Shown here: positions 43,473-52,454 of the stretch, in pieces
Position numbering within the stretch: position 1 is the first letter of the stretch
How the letters are laid out: the number at the start of each line of letters is the position of its first letter
Assembly: GCA_016721945.1 (NCBI GenBank)
Contig: JADKHC010000012.1
Coordinates: forward strand, 62,001 to 126,000
DNA from: Verrucomicrobiota bacterium
GTDB taxonomy: Bacteria > Verrucomicrobiota > Verrucomicrobiia > Opitutales > Opitutaceae
Reading direction: 5' to 3'
DNA: 64,000 nucleotides
The notes under the pieces: model-generated
What the model saw: the letters and a program-made list of their open reading frames with translations, nothing else
Told to the model about the DNA's origin: nothing
Databases searched by the model: none
Program-made: the position numbers and the translations under genes

Positions 43473-46400
43473 TTATCCACTGTTTTTCAGCCGCCGTTCC
43501 CGCAACCAGGCGAAAATTACGGGCGTAACTATCAGTATATGCACAAGGCTCGAAAGCATGCCGCCCACGACAGGTGCGGCCAGGGGCTGCATGACTTCGA
43601 TGCCCGTGCGCTGGCTCCAAAAGATGGGCAACAAGGAGGCGACGGTTGTCGCGACGGTCATCACTTTGGGGCGGAGGCGGAGGCGGGCGCCGGACTTGAT
43701 GGCATCGATTAGTTCGGCGTGGTTGAGTTCGCGCCCGAGCTCAGCGCGTTTTTTGGCCACGGCTTCTTCGAGATACACGACCATTACGACACCGGTCTGG
43801 ATCGCTGTGCCGAACAGGGCAATGTAGCCAACCCAGACCGCGACGCTGAAATTGAACCCCATGTAATATTGTAGCAATACGCCTCCAGTGAGCGCGAAAG
43901 GCACGGCGAGGATGACGTGGGCCGCCTCGGCGATGGAATGGAAAGTGATCACGAGCAGCCCGAAGATGATCAGCAGTACGACCGGGAAAACGATTTTTAG
44001 CGTTTCGCGCGCGCGGATTTGGTTCTCGTATTGGCCACTGTATTCGATGGTCATGCCGGGATCGAGTTTCAGTTCCTTGGCAACGTGCTCCTTGACCTCG
44101 TCGACGAAGCCACCGAGATCGCGCTCGTGCACATTGGCCTGCACGAACACGCGCAAGCGGCCGTTCTCGCTGGCAATTTCGTTGGGGCCGATCACGCGCT
44201 TGATTTCGGCGAGCTGTCTCAAGGGAACGTGCGGGCCGGAGGGAGTCGGGATGTGCAGATCGCCCAATTTTTCGATGTCGTCGCGATCTTCGCGGTCGAG
44301 TCGAACCTGGATCGGCCAACGTTCACGACCTTTTATCGTCGTGGTGACGGTGGTGCCGCCGAGTCCGGTTTCGACGTAGCGGAAAAGGTCGGCAATGCGC
44401 AGGCCGTAGCGGCCCATCGCGGCGCGGTTTGCCTCTAGCTCAAGGTACGGTTTTCCCTGTACGCGCGAGGGAGCGACGCCGGTGGCGCCGGAAATACGGG
44501 TGATGATGCGCTCCAGTTCAAAGGCTTTTTTCTGCAAAGCATCGAGGTTATCGCCGAAGATCTTCACTCCAACCTGGGCGCGAATGCCTGTACTTGTCAT
44601 CAGGATACGGTTCTCGATCGGTTGGAGAAATCCAGGAACGTAGCCGGGCACCAGGGTGAGGCGTTCGATCAGCTCGCCGATGATCTGTTGCTTGGTCACG
44701 CCAGGTCGCCAATCTTTCTGCGGCTTTAGCATGATGGTCGTTTCGATCATCTCGATAGGAGCTGGATCGGTCGCGGTTTCGGAGCGCCCGAGCTTGCCGC
44801 CGACGGAAACCACTTCCGGGTGCTGGCTGATGACTTTGTCCTGCCAGGCCATGATGCGCTTTACTTCGGTGAGTGAGGTCGCGGGCAAAAGCACGGGCAT
44901 AAAGAGCAGCGAACCTTCTTCGAGCGTGGGCATGAACTCGCTACCAAACCCACGCGTGATCCGCGCGGGGAATTTCCACTCCCAACGTTCAAACGCCAAA
45001 TTGACTGAGCGAGGAACACCAAATGCTATCACTAAGCAAACACTCAGAAGTGTAAAGGCGAGTGCGAGCACGGTTTTGCGATGCGTCAGCGCCCAGTCGA
45101 GTGCCGGGTTGTAGGCCTTCAGTAGAAACTTCATCAACCAGTTTTCGTGTTCGGGTTTGAAAGGGCCGCGTATGAGTAGCGTGCAAAAAACCGGCACTGC
45201 GGTGATCGCGAGAATCGTCGCACCGAGCAGGGCGAATGACTTTGTGTAGGCGAGCGGATGGAAGAGTTTCCCTTCCTGGCCGCTGAGCAAAAACACCGGC
45301 ACGAAGGCAAGAATGATGATCGCCATCGAGAAAAACATCGGACGGCCGACCTGCGTCGCGGCGTCGAGCGTTTGCTTGAATGTCTCGGCTGCGGTGAGGC
45401 GTCGCTTCAAATGTTCCTCGGCGATTTCACAATGACGGATGACATTTTCCGTCATCACGATGCCGGCGTCCACGAGCACACCGATCGAGATGGCGATGCC
45501 GGTCAGCGACATGATGTGCGACGGAATGCCGAACTCTTTCATAAGGATAAAAGAGATCAGAATCGACGCTGGCAGTGGAAGCGTGACGATCAAGATGCTG
45601 CGGAAGTGGAAAAGGAAAAGGATGTGCGCGAGCGTAACGAGAATGATTTCCTCGGTGAGCGCGTGTTTGAGCGTGTCGATCGCTCGCTCGATCAGGTCGC
45701 TGCGGTCGTAGAACGACGCGATCGTGACGCCCTTGGGTAGGCCTGGGGCGATGGCGGCGAGCTTGGCCTTTACGTCGTTGATGACCTTGTATGCGTTTTC
45801 TCCATACCGCATCACAACAATGCCGCCAACGACCTCGCGACCGTTGATATCGAGTGTGCCACGACGAAAATCGCCGCCAATCTGCACACGGGCGACATCG
45901 CGCAAGTAGAGCGGCGTGCCGTTGCGCGGCATGAGCGGAACGGTTTCCAGATCGTTGGGCGATTGCACCAGGCCAACGCCGCGCACGATGAACTCGGCAC
46001 CGTTTTCTTCGATGGTTTTGCCGCCGACATTTGCATTGCTGGCTGCGAGTGCATCCATCACTTCGCCGAGCGGCACGCCGAACTGTTTTAGTTTAAGTGA
46101 CGAGACCTCGACTTGGTATTGGCGCACGAAGCCACCGATGCTGCCGACCTCGGCGACACCGGGAACGGCGGCGAGTTGATAGCGGACAAACGTATCCTGG
46201 AGTGTGCGCAGCGCGCCGAGGTCCTGCTGGCCGGATTCGTCCTTTAGGTAGTATTGGTAAACCCAGCCCAGACCGGTGGCGTCGGGTCCGAGGCGAGCAG
46301 TGATTCCCTCTGGCAGAAGGTTCCCTAGCGAATTGAGGCGTTCGAGCACGCGGGTGCGGGCGAAGTAGTTTTCGATTTTGTCGTCGAAGATGACGGTGAG

Positions 46401-46676
46401 AAACGAAAACCCGAACATCGATGTGGCGCGCACGGTCTTGACTCCGGCGAGGCCTTGCATCGACACGGAGAGCGGGTAGGTGATCTGGTCCTCGACCTCC
46501 TGCGGCGAGCGACCGGGCCAGTCCGCGTAAACGATGACTTGGTTTTCCGAAAGGTCGGGGATCGCATCGATTGGAATCGTGCGCAGTGCGAACGCGCCCC
46601 ACGCGCAGAGCGCGATGAATGCGCTTAGGACGAGAAAGCGGTTGTGCAGCGACCAGGTGATTATGCGATTTACCAT
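43473..46676 (-). CDS. cusA: CusA/CzcA-family heavy-metal efflux RND transporter
   Basis: 1067 residues, the length of HME-type RND pumps. N-terminal WSLHNRFLVLSAFIALCAWG, PDLSENQVIVYADWPG and SPQEVEDQITYPL are typical of CusA/CzcA, and GVLVDAGIVMTENVIRH carries acidic residues of the proton relay in helix 4. MYNxMxxP-like segments of Cus (GSEFMPTLEEGSLLFMPV) are present. It expels Cu/Ag or Co/Zn/Ni from periplasm and cytosol by proton exchange. It follows cusB with a 78-base gap. No TolC-like outer-membrane partner is encoded in this window. Confidence 0.95.
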   Translation of the reverse strand: MVNRIITWSLHNRFLVLSAFIALCAWGAFALRTIPIDAIPDLSENQVIVYADWPGRSPQEVEDQITYPLSVSMQGLAGVKTVRATSMFGFSFLTVIFDDKIENYFARTRVLERLNSLGNLLPEGITARLGPDATGLGWVYQYYLKDESGQQDLGALRTLQDTFVRYQLAAVPGVAEVGSIGGFVRQYQVEVSSLKLKQFGVPLGEVMDALAASNANVGGKTIEENGAEFIVRGVGLVQSPNDLETVPLMPRNGTPLYLRDVARVQIGGDFRRGTLDINGREVVGGIVVMRYGENAYKVINDVKAKLAAIAPGLPKGVTIASFYDRSDLIERAIDTLKHALTEEIILVTLAHILFLFHFRSILIVTLPLPASILISFILMKEFGIPSHIMSLTGIAISIGVLVDAGIVMTENVIRHCEIAEEHLKRRLTAAETFKQTLDAATQVGRPMFFSMAIIILAFVPVFLLSGQEGKLFHPLAYTKSFALLGATILAITAVPVFCTLLIRGPFKPEHENWLMKFLLKAYNPALDWALTHRKTVLALAFTLLSVCLVIAFGVPRSVNLAFERWEWKFPARITRGFGSEFMPTLEEGSLLFMPVLLPATSLTEVKRIMAWQDKVISQHPEVVSVGGKLGRSETATDPAPIEMIETTIMLKPQKDWRPGVTKQQIIGELIERLTLVPGYVPGFLQPIENRILMTSTGIRAQVGVKIFGDNLDALQKKAFELERIITRISGATGVAPSRVQGKPYLELEANRAAMGRYGLRIADLFRYVETGLGGTTVTTTIKGRERWPIQVRLDREDRDDIEKLGDLHIPTPSGPHVPLRQLAEIKRVIGPNEIASENGRLRVFVQANVHERDLGGFVDEVKEHVAKELKLDPGMTIEYSGQYENQIRARETLKIVFPVVLLIIFGLLVITFHSIAEAAHVILAVPFALTGGVLLQYYMGFNFSVAVWVGYIALFGTAIQTGVVMVVYLEEAVAKKRAELGRELNHAELIDAIKSGARLRLRPKVMTVATTVASLLPIFWSQRTGIEVMQPLAAPVVGGMLSSLVHILIVTPVIFAWLRERRLKNSG

Positions 46677-46754
46677 TGGCTATCGCTTATTGAAGATTGC
46701 TTATGGATCGGCATGCGGCTGAGCGATGGGCGATAGAAAATATCCAATAAGCAT

Positions 46755-48404
46755 TCACTTTATTTCCTCGCCGCAGTCCGGCATGGCGGAGCCGAAGAAG
46801 GGATTGTGCAGTGGCTCGCTCCGCTGGAGCCAGCGGCCGGTGCCGAGCACGGGCGTCATCGGGCATTGGTAGATTTTTATCGCACCTGAGTGGTGGAGGT
46901 GCGCTGCTTTCGCGAGGTCCGCGATGGCGGTGCTGAACTCTTCGTAAGTGCTGCGTGCAGTCTTGATATCAGGGCCGGACTTCAAGCCCTCGGCAAATTG
47001 GGCGAGCGGGCCTTTGGCGGCATCTGGAAAAGCGGCGACGTAGGCTGCGAATGCGTTCTGTAGCGCTGGCAATTGTTTCTGGTAGCGCGCGAGGTCATCG
47101 CTGGCGAGGGCGTCGGCAGCGTCGGCGGTTGCGAGGACGAGCGGTTTGAGGGTCTCGATGTCGGCGTCGTGCGATTCGGGTGATGGTGTTGGTATATCGC
47201 CACTGGCGCTGTGTGCGAGTTGGGCCTGGCCGTCGAGCAGGAGTGCTCCTTGAGTTACGACATATTCGCCTTCGCGAAGGCCGCTGCGGACCTCGTAGAA
47301 GTCGTCGCCGACGCGACCGAGTTCGAGCGTGCGTGGTTCATACGTGCCGCCGTTTTTGTCGACGTAGACCTGGGGCTTGGCTTGCGTATGGAGAATGGCA
47401 CTACGCGGCACGAGCAGGACTTCGTCGGTTGCGATTTGCACGCGACCAGTGGCGGTTGCGCGGTGCAGGAGTTTGCGGTCAGGGTTGTCGAGGACAACGC
47501 GGACGCGCGCGGTACGGGTCGACTCGTTGAGATTTGGATCTATAAAAGTGATCGGTGCGATGAGTCCACTGCCGGGAATTGAGGGCGAGGAGACCTCGAC
47601 GGATTGACCAACATGCAGCCATGCAAGGTCGGCTTCGTAGGCGTAGAAGATAAACCAGAGGTGGGAGAAATCGCCGAGTTCGAAGAGCTTGTCGTGAGTC
47701 TCCACGTATTGCCCTTCATAGGCAGCACGAGTGATGATTGTGCCGCCGTACGACGCATGAACGGTGATCGTGGCGGTTGGCTGGCCGGTTTCTTCCAGTT
47801 GGGTTATTTCTTCCGGCAGCAGCCCCATGGCGAGAAGCCGTTCGCGCGACTCTGCGCGTTCGGACGCCGTGTAGCCCGAGGGGCCGGCACGCATGCGTTC
47901 GATGTAGACCCGTTGAGCAGTTTGGATCTCGGGACTGTATAGGGTCGCGAGTGGTGCACCGGCTGCAACTTGGGTGCCGACTTGATTGACGAAGAGCTTC
48001 TCAATGCGACCGGCGACGTGAGCTGAGACGATGCGATGAAGCGTTTCATCGTCGTCGACCACTCCGGTGACGCGCAGCGTTTTGAACAGCGGGCCGCGTC
48101 GCACTTCGCTTGTCTGCACGCCGATCACTGAAGACGTGGCGGGCGTGAGTGTGACGAGTCCTCCCTTCGCCTCGAAGCCTGCATCGCCTTCGTAAATCGG
48201 GACCAAGTCCATGCCGCAGATCGTGCATTTGCCGGCCTGCTCCGATTTTATCCAGGGATGCATCGGACTCTGATAAAACTTCACTTTGCGCGCGCTGGCG
48301 GTGGTAGATGGTTGTTGCGTTGAGCTGAATTTGCCTCCGACAAAAAACCCAACAGCACTGGCGAGCGCGATGACAAGAAGGATGAATAAGGACTTGGGTT
48401 TCAT
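46755..48404 (-). CDS. cusB: CusB-type RND periplasmic adaptor with metal-binding ends
   Basis: 549 residues from ATG 48404, which begins a signal anchor (MKPKSLFILLVIALASAVGFF); a far upstream in-frame ATG at 48830 lies inside the divergent operon and is rejected. Order: heavy-metal-binding motif YQSPMHPWIKSEQAGKCTIC GMDL, barrel-sandwich hybrid and hairpin (RIEKLFVNQVGTQVAAG, IYIERMRAG-like helices), beta-barrel domain, then a C-terminal region (about 440-549) resembling DUF3347 with CPMTPVLGTGRWLQ. Links CusA to an outer-membrane channel and passes metal to it. Divergent from the CnrYXH-like genes. Confidence 0.92.
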   Translation of the reverse strand: MKPKSLFILLVIALASAVGFFVGGKFSSTQQPSTTASARKVKFYQSPMHPWIKSEQAGKCTICGMDLVPIYEGDAGFEAKGGLVTLTPATSSVIGVQTSEVRRGPLFKTLRVTGVVDDDETLHRIVSAHVAGRIEKLFVNQVGTQVAAGAPLATLYSPEIQTAQRVYIERMRAGPSGYTASERAESRERLLAMGLLPEEITQLEETGQPTATITVHASYGGTIITRAAYEGQYVETHDKLFELGDFSHLWFIFYAYEADLAWLHVGQSVEVSSPSIPGSGLIAPITFIDPNLNESTRTARVRVVLDNPDRKLLHRATATGRVQIATDEVLLVPRSAILHTQAKPQVYVDKNGGTYEPRTLELGRVGDDFYEVRSGLREGEYVVTQGALLLDGQAQLAHSASGDIPTPSPESHDADIETLKPLVLATADAADALASDDLARYQKQLPALQNAFAAYVAAFPDAAKGPLAQFAEGLKSGPDIKTARSTYEEFSTAIADLAKAAHLHHSGAIKIYQCPMTPVLGTGRWLQRSEPLHNPFFGSAMPDCGEEIK

Positions 48405-48636
48405 TGCGAGGTAGTGGATGACTTCACGCGCCTTACGCCGCTGGTGGGTCAAAACCCTCACGGAATTTTCGCAGAGTGGAAAAGCGTGCTCAGTCGCGAC
48501 ATGCGGCGGTTTTCCTGCTAGCTTAGCTTCAATTTCTCCCGAGTTCAGGGCGTGCTGGCGCTTTTTTCGCAGATTTCCCGAAGAAAATTCGAGGGAATTG
48601 CGTACGCGCAGGTGTAGGGAGAACAGATAAACCGCT

Positions 48637-48957
48637 ATGAATTCTAATCTCAACGATGAGCAACTCGGCCCGCTACTGCGCAATAACTGGCAGGTCAGGC
48701 CGGTGAAGAATCCGGATTTTCGAACGGCCGTGTGGGCTCGGATCGAGGCCGCCCGGCGTGCGCCTCTGACGTGGGGCGCCTGGTTGCGGCTCAATGCTGC
48801 GCGTTTCGCGTTTCTCTCGGTGGCCAGCATTGCGATTGCCGGGGCCGGCGGCGGTTGGATCGCGACGGCGCAGGCTAATCAAAACCGCGAGCAGCTGGTG
48901 CAACGTTACCTCGCGAGTCTCGACCCACTCCAAAAGACAGAGGCAAACAATCGATGA
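48637..48957 (+). CDS. CnrY-like small membrane protein, putative anti-sigma factor
   Basis: 106 residues. A hydrophilic N-terminal half (LRNNWQVRPVKNPDFRTAVWARIEAARR) could bind a sigma factor. One transmembrane helix (FAFLSVASIAIAGAGGGWIATA, about residues 61-82) and a short periplasmic tail follow. Size, topology and its place before a periplasmic metal sensor and an ECF sigma factor match CnrY/NccY of cobalt-nickel resistance loci. The sequence itself has no diagnostic motif. Its stop overlaps the next start as ATGA. Confidence 0.6.
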   Translation: MNSNLNDEQLGPLLRNNWQVRPVKNPDFRTAVWARIEAARRAPLTWGAWLRLNAARFAFLSVASIAIAGAGGGWIATAQANQNREQLVQRYLASLDPLQKTEANNR

Positions 48958-49454
48958 AATTTCGCTGGATCGCCGCCGCGCTCATCGTTGCGCTCGCCCT
49001 AAGTGCGGGCGTTCTTTCCTACGTTTGCCTGCGTGAACCGATGCCCGTGGCTGCTCCGGGCGAGGACGATGCGCTTCTCTGGTTGCGCTGCGAATTCAAG
49101 CTTCCGGCCGAGAAAATGGCGCGTATTGCGCAGATGCATGAAGCCTATCAGGGCACGTGTGAAGACCATTGCCGGAAGATTCGTGAGGCGCGGATGGAAC
49201 TCCGTAAGTTGCGCGACGCGAAGGCGAGTGCCTCCGAGCTTGCTGCAGCCGAGGGAAAATCCAATGCAGCTGCCCTGATTTGTATCACCAGTCTGGAAAC
49301 GCATCTGCGTGAGATCGCGAGTGTGATGGGTGGAGACGATGGAAGCCGTTATCTTGCGATCGTGTTGCCACGCATTGCGCACTTTGACCACGCTGGCGCA
49401 CCGAACCTCGATCTAGATACCAACGCCGCAACGCATGATCACGCCCATCACTGA
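48954..49454 (+). CDS. CnrX/Spy-like periplasmic heavy-metal sensor
   Basis: 166 residues. Signal anchor (FRWIAAALIVALALSAGVL), then a helical domain of about 110 residues (EFKLPAEKMARIAQMHEAY, LRDAKASASELAAAEGKS), as in CnrX/ZraP/Spy four-helix bundles, and a histidine-rich tail (HFDH, HDHAHH) suited to metal binding. It would sense periplasmic metal and release the sigma factor through the preceding membrane protein. Overlaps the sigma gene by 20 bases and the upstream gene by 4, so the three are translationally coupled. Confidence 0.7.
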   Translation: MKFRWIAAALIVALALSAGVLSYVCLREPMPVAAPGEDDALLWLRCEFKLPAEKMARIAQMHEAYQGTCEDHCRKIREARMELRKLRDAKASASELAAAEGKSNAAALICITSLETHLREIASVMGGDDGSRYLAIVLPRIAHFDHAGAPNLDLDTNAATHDHAHH

Positions 49455-50034
49455 GACGGGCACTCCCACGGACGAGGAATTGATGGCGGCGCTTCAGGCC
49501 GGCCAGGACGCTGCGCTCGCGCCGCTCATGGAGCGTTGGGAACTCGGAGTGAAAGCATTCTTATCAAGCCTTGGCGTGCCCTCGGCAGACGTGGAGGATG
49601 TCGCGCAAGAGGCCTTCGTGCGGCTCTACGAGAAACGTGCGAGCTATCGCGTAGGTGCGGCGTTCAAGCCCTGGCTGCTCACGATTGCTGGGAATCTTGG
49701 ACGCAACCGGCTGCGCTGGCGCTTCCGTCGTCGTGAAGACAGTATCCAGGCTATGGATGCAGATCAGCCGGGCGGTTTTCATTTTGCCGATCCCTCGGCC
49801 CAGCCTGCTTCAAATCTGGCGGAGAGGGCAAATTTAGCTCAGGGCGTGCGTTCGGCAGTTGACTCTCTTCCGGCGAATCTGCGTGAAGCTGTCGTGTGCG
49901 TTGAGCTCGAAGAGCTCAGTTACAACGAGGCCGCGCAGATCATGGGTTGCTCGGCCAAGGCGGTTGAGACGAGGCTCTATCGCGCTCGGAAATTATTACG
50001 AACCACCTGCGAGATGCTATTCGCAAAGGAGTGA
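49435..50034 (+). CDS. ECF-type RNA polymerase sigma factor, CnrH-like role
   Basis: 199 residues. Region 2: EDVAQEAFVRLYEKRASYRVG and FKPWLLTIAGNLGRNRLRW (core- and -10-binding). Region 4: VELEELSYNEAAQIMGCSAKAVETRLYRARKLL (-35-binding helix-turn-helix). An extracytoplasmic-function sigma factor. Its position after a CnrY-like and a CnrX-like gene, and opposite CusBA, suggests that it activates the efflux genes when metal accumulates. Two GGAATT motifs (48462 and 48594) in the divergent promoter region could be its -35 sites, but spacing to -10 is not consistent. Confidence 0.85.
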   Translation: MITPITETGTPTDEELMAALQAGQDAALAPLMERWELGVKAFLSSLGVPSADVEDVAQEAFVRLYEKRASYRVGAAFKPWLLTIAGNLGRNRLRWRFRRREDSIQAMDADQPGGFHFADPSAQPASNLAERANLAQGVRSAVDSLPANLREAVVCVELEELSYNEAAQIMGCSAKAVETRLYRARKLLRTTCEMLFAKE

Positions 50035-50050
50035 GCGCCGAGCCGACGAT

Positions 50051-50893
50051 TTAGGTGGCCGAGATTTTAGGCGGGTAAATTGGGTTGGTGTCTTTCAATG
50101 CGACGCCGCTCAGGCTGAGGCGGGCTGATTCGTTGAGCAGGTAGGCAAGTTTAGCGGCGGCAGAAACTGGTGGCAGGCCCTCGGGGCGTATGTTGGAGAT
50201 GCAGTTGCGGTCGGCGTCGGTGCATCCGGCGCGTGGATTAAAGGTGAAGTACGCACCGAGGCTGTCGGGAGAGCCGAGCCCGGGGCGTTCGCCGAGGAGC
50301 ATGAGCGTGTGGCGGGCACCGAGCAGTTCGCCAATCTCATCCTGGAGTTTCACACGTGCGAATGGAATCACGAAAATGGGGTAAACAGTCCAGCCACCCG
50401 CGATGAGATGTCCGACGAGAGGCTCAAGCGTGGCGATGGCGTGTTGTTCGGCGGCTTGGGCGGCGAGTCCGTCGGAGACGACGATCGCCAAGTCGCGTTG
50501 GCCCCATGTCTGCGCGTTCGCGAAAATTAATTTGCGCGAAGGATCGTCGAGGCTGCGACCGAGGTCGGGGCGGATCAGGTAGGTGCGGCGGTCGGTGGCC
50601 GCAGTCGAAAGTCGGAAAGTAAACAGGCTGCGTGCGCGCATGGCCTGCTCGAGCGTGTCGGCATCGAAGGGCGAATGAACAGCGTCTCGGGCGCGGGCGT
50701 GGGAGAGACGAAAATCGAGTACGGACTCCGTGCGCTGGCTGCCGCCGGTGTGGCCGAGGGCGATGCGCGCGGCTGTGAACTGCCGCAGGTGACGCCAGGA
50801 ATCAGCCGCAGCTAGCTGCGGAACGCTTAACGTGGAACGCTCAACGCTGAACGCTGAAGTGTCGGACTCGGAAATAGGGTGGTTGGAACTCAT
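50051..50893 (-). CDS. eutC: Ethanolamine ammonia-lyase small subunit
   Basis: 280 residues. Conserved segments DSWRHLRQFTAARIALGHTG, RSDLGR-like IRPDLGRSLDD, VVSDGLAAQAAEQHA, LMLLGERPGLGSPDSLGAY and GCTDADRNCISNIRPEGLP are diagnostic of EutC. With EutB it forms the cobalamin-dependent enzyme that splits ethanolamine into acetaldehyde and ammonia. The start overlaps the eutB stop by four bases, as is usual for this pair. The first 25 residues are variable and weakly conserved. Confidence 0.95.
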   Translation of the reverse strand: MSSNHPISESDTSAFSVERSTLSVPQLAAADSWRHLRQFTAARIALGHTGGSQRTESVLDFRLSHARARDAVHSPFDADTLEQAMRARSLFTFRLSTAATDRRTYLIRPDLGRSLDDPSRKLIFANAQTWGQRDLAIVVSDGLAAQAAEQHAIATLEPLVGHLIAGGWTVYPIFVIPFARVKLQDEIGELLGARHTLMLLGERPGLGSPDSLGAYFTFNPRAGCTDADRNCISNIRPEGLPPVSAAAKLAYLLNESARLSLSGVALKDTNPIYPPKISAT

Positions 50894-52260
50894 GGCAGCA
50901 GCAACGGGTGTTTTGCGCCGACTTCGTGCAGGCGACCTTCGGAGGCGATATTCATTTTCTCCAGCCAGGCTTCGAACTCGGGGGCTGGTTTTAAACCGAG
51001 TACTTGGCGGAGGTAGTGACTATCGTGATACGAAGTGGATTGGTAGCCGAGCATGATGTCGTCGGCGCCGGGCACGCCCATGATGTAGTTGCAACCAGCG
51101 ACGCCAAGGAGCGTGAGCAAATTGTCCATATCGTCTTGATCGGCTTCGGCGTGGTTTGTGTAGCAAACATCCACGCCCATCGGCAGGCCGAGGAGTTTTC
51201 CGCAAAAATGATCTTCTAGCCCGGCGCGGATGATTTGTTTGCCGTCGTGAAGGTATTCGGGGCCGATGAAACCGACGACGGTGTTGACCAGCAGCGGCGA
51301 GAAATGGCGGGCGACGGCGTAGGCGCGGACTTCGCAGGTTTGCTGGTCGACGCCATGGTGCGCACCGGCGGAGAGCGCGGAGCCCTGGCCGGTTTCGAAG
51401 TACATCACGTTGTTGCCGACCGTGCCGCGGCCGAGGGAGAGCGCGGCGTCGCGGGCCTCGGCGAGCAGAGCGAGGTTGACGCCGAAACTTTTGTTAGCGG
51501 CCTCGGTTCCGGCGATGGACTGGAAAACAAGATCGACGGGCGCACCGTTTTTGATCGCGGCGAGCTGTGTCGTGACATGCGCGAGCACGCAGGACTGTGT
51601 GGGGATTTCGTAGCGACGAATGAGTTCGTCGAGCATGCGCAGTAAGGTCTCGATGGCCGTCACGTTGTCGGTCGCCGGGTTGATGCCGATGACGGCGTCG
51701 CCGCAACCGTAGAGCAGGCCGTCGAGCGTTGAGGCGGCGATTCCCTTCGGGTCATCTGTCGGATGGTTCGGTTGCAGGCGAACGGCGAGGCGGCCGGGCA
51801 GGCCGATCGTCGAGCGAAACGCAGTGATGACATGGCGTTTTTGCGCGGCGAGAATGAGATCCTGATTGCTCATCAACTTCGAAACGGCGGCGACCATCTC
51901 GGGTGTGAGGCCGGGCGCGAGTGCGACCAGCGTGTCTTGGTCGGTTTCGTAGCGGAGGAGCCAGTTGCGAAATTCACCGACGCTGAGCGAGGCAACGGGT
52001 GCGAAAGCCTCGGCGTCATGGGTGTCGACGATCAGACGTGTGACCTCGTCTGATTCGTAGGGAATGAGTGGTTCGGCAAGAAACTGGCGCAATGGCACGT
52101 CGGCGAGGCAATGCTGGGCGGCGACGCGTTCCTCGGCCGTGGCCGCAGCGAGACCGGCCAATTCGTCGCCCGAGCGAAGTGGCGTGGCTTTGGCCATGAG
52201 CTCGCGCAACGATTCGAAGGAGTGGCGGCGCGGGCCGACGTTGCAGGACCAGGGAGACAT
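50890..52260 (-). CDS. eutB: Ethanolamine ammonia-lyase large subunit
   Basis: 456 residues, normal length. Conserved blocks are MAKATPLRSGDELAGLAA, GLPGRLAVRLQPNHPTDDPKG, DAVIGINPATDN, SCVLAHVTTQ, MYFETGQGSALSAGAHHGVDQ (substrate and cobalamin contact) and GLPMGVDVCYTNHAEADQDD. A TIM barrel that binds adenosylcobalamin and ethanolamine. It precedes eutC and follows a permease gene. No shell, eutA reactivase, aldehyde dehydrogenase or regulator genes occur nearby, so this is a minimal eut set probably serving nitrogen supply. Confidence 0.97.
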   Translation of the reverse strand: MSPWSCNVGPRRHSFESLRELMAKATPLRSGDELAGLAAATAEERVAAQHCLADVPLRQFLAEPLIPYESDEVTRLIVDTHDAEAFAPVASLSVGEFRNWLLRYETDQDTLVALAPGLTPEMVAAVSKLMSNQDLILAAQKRHVITAFRSTIGLPGRLAVRLQPNHPTDDPKGIAASTLDGLLYGCGDAVIGINPATDNVTAIETLLRMLDELIRRYEIPTQSCVLAHVTTQLAAIKNGAPVDLVFQSIAGTEAANKSFGVNLALLAEARDAALSLGRGTVGNNVMYFETGQGSALSAGAHHGVDQQTCEVRAYAVARHFSPLLVNTVVGFIGPEYLHDGKQIIRAGLEDHFCGKLLGLPMGVDVCYTNHAEADQDDMDNLLTLLGVAGCNYIMGVPGADDIMLGYQSTSYHDSHYLRQVLGLKPAPEFEAWLEKMNIASEGRLHEVGAKHPLLLP

Positions 52261-52270
52261 TACGGTTTGT

Positions 52271-52336
52271 GGGTAGGGCGCGACCGCCGGGCGCGCCGAT
52301 GGTCGGAGCGGACGGCCCGGCGGTCCGTCCCTACCT
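52271..52336. repeat. Palindromic element, ggtagggcg family
   Basis: Outer stem gggtaggg (52271-) with tccctacct near 52328-52336. Inside are two GC-rich hairpins around accgccgg and cggcccggcgg. Same family as the elements at 37499 and 60507. Lies between the permease and eutB genes. Confidence 0.75.
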
Positions 52337-52454
52337 CGGAGTTTGATGCGCGATTTCGATACGTTTGAATGGAATCAGATATTACTGCTGGCGAGAGCAG
52401 AAGCCACCGTTGCGTTGTTACATCGATGTGACGGCGAAACGGTGGCTTTTGGGA

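Noticed and set aside
48405..48830. Upstream extension of the cusB frame
   Set aside because: It overlaps the divergent CnrY-like gene and promoter region and precedes a clear signal anchor at 48404.
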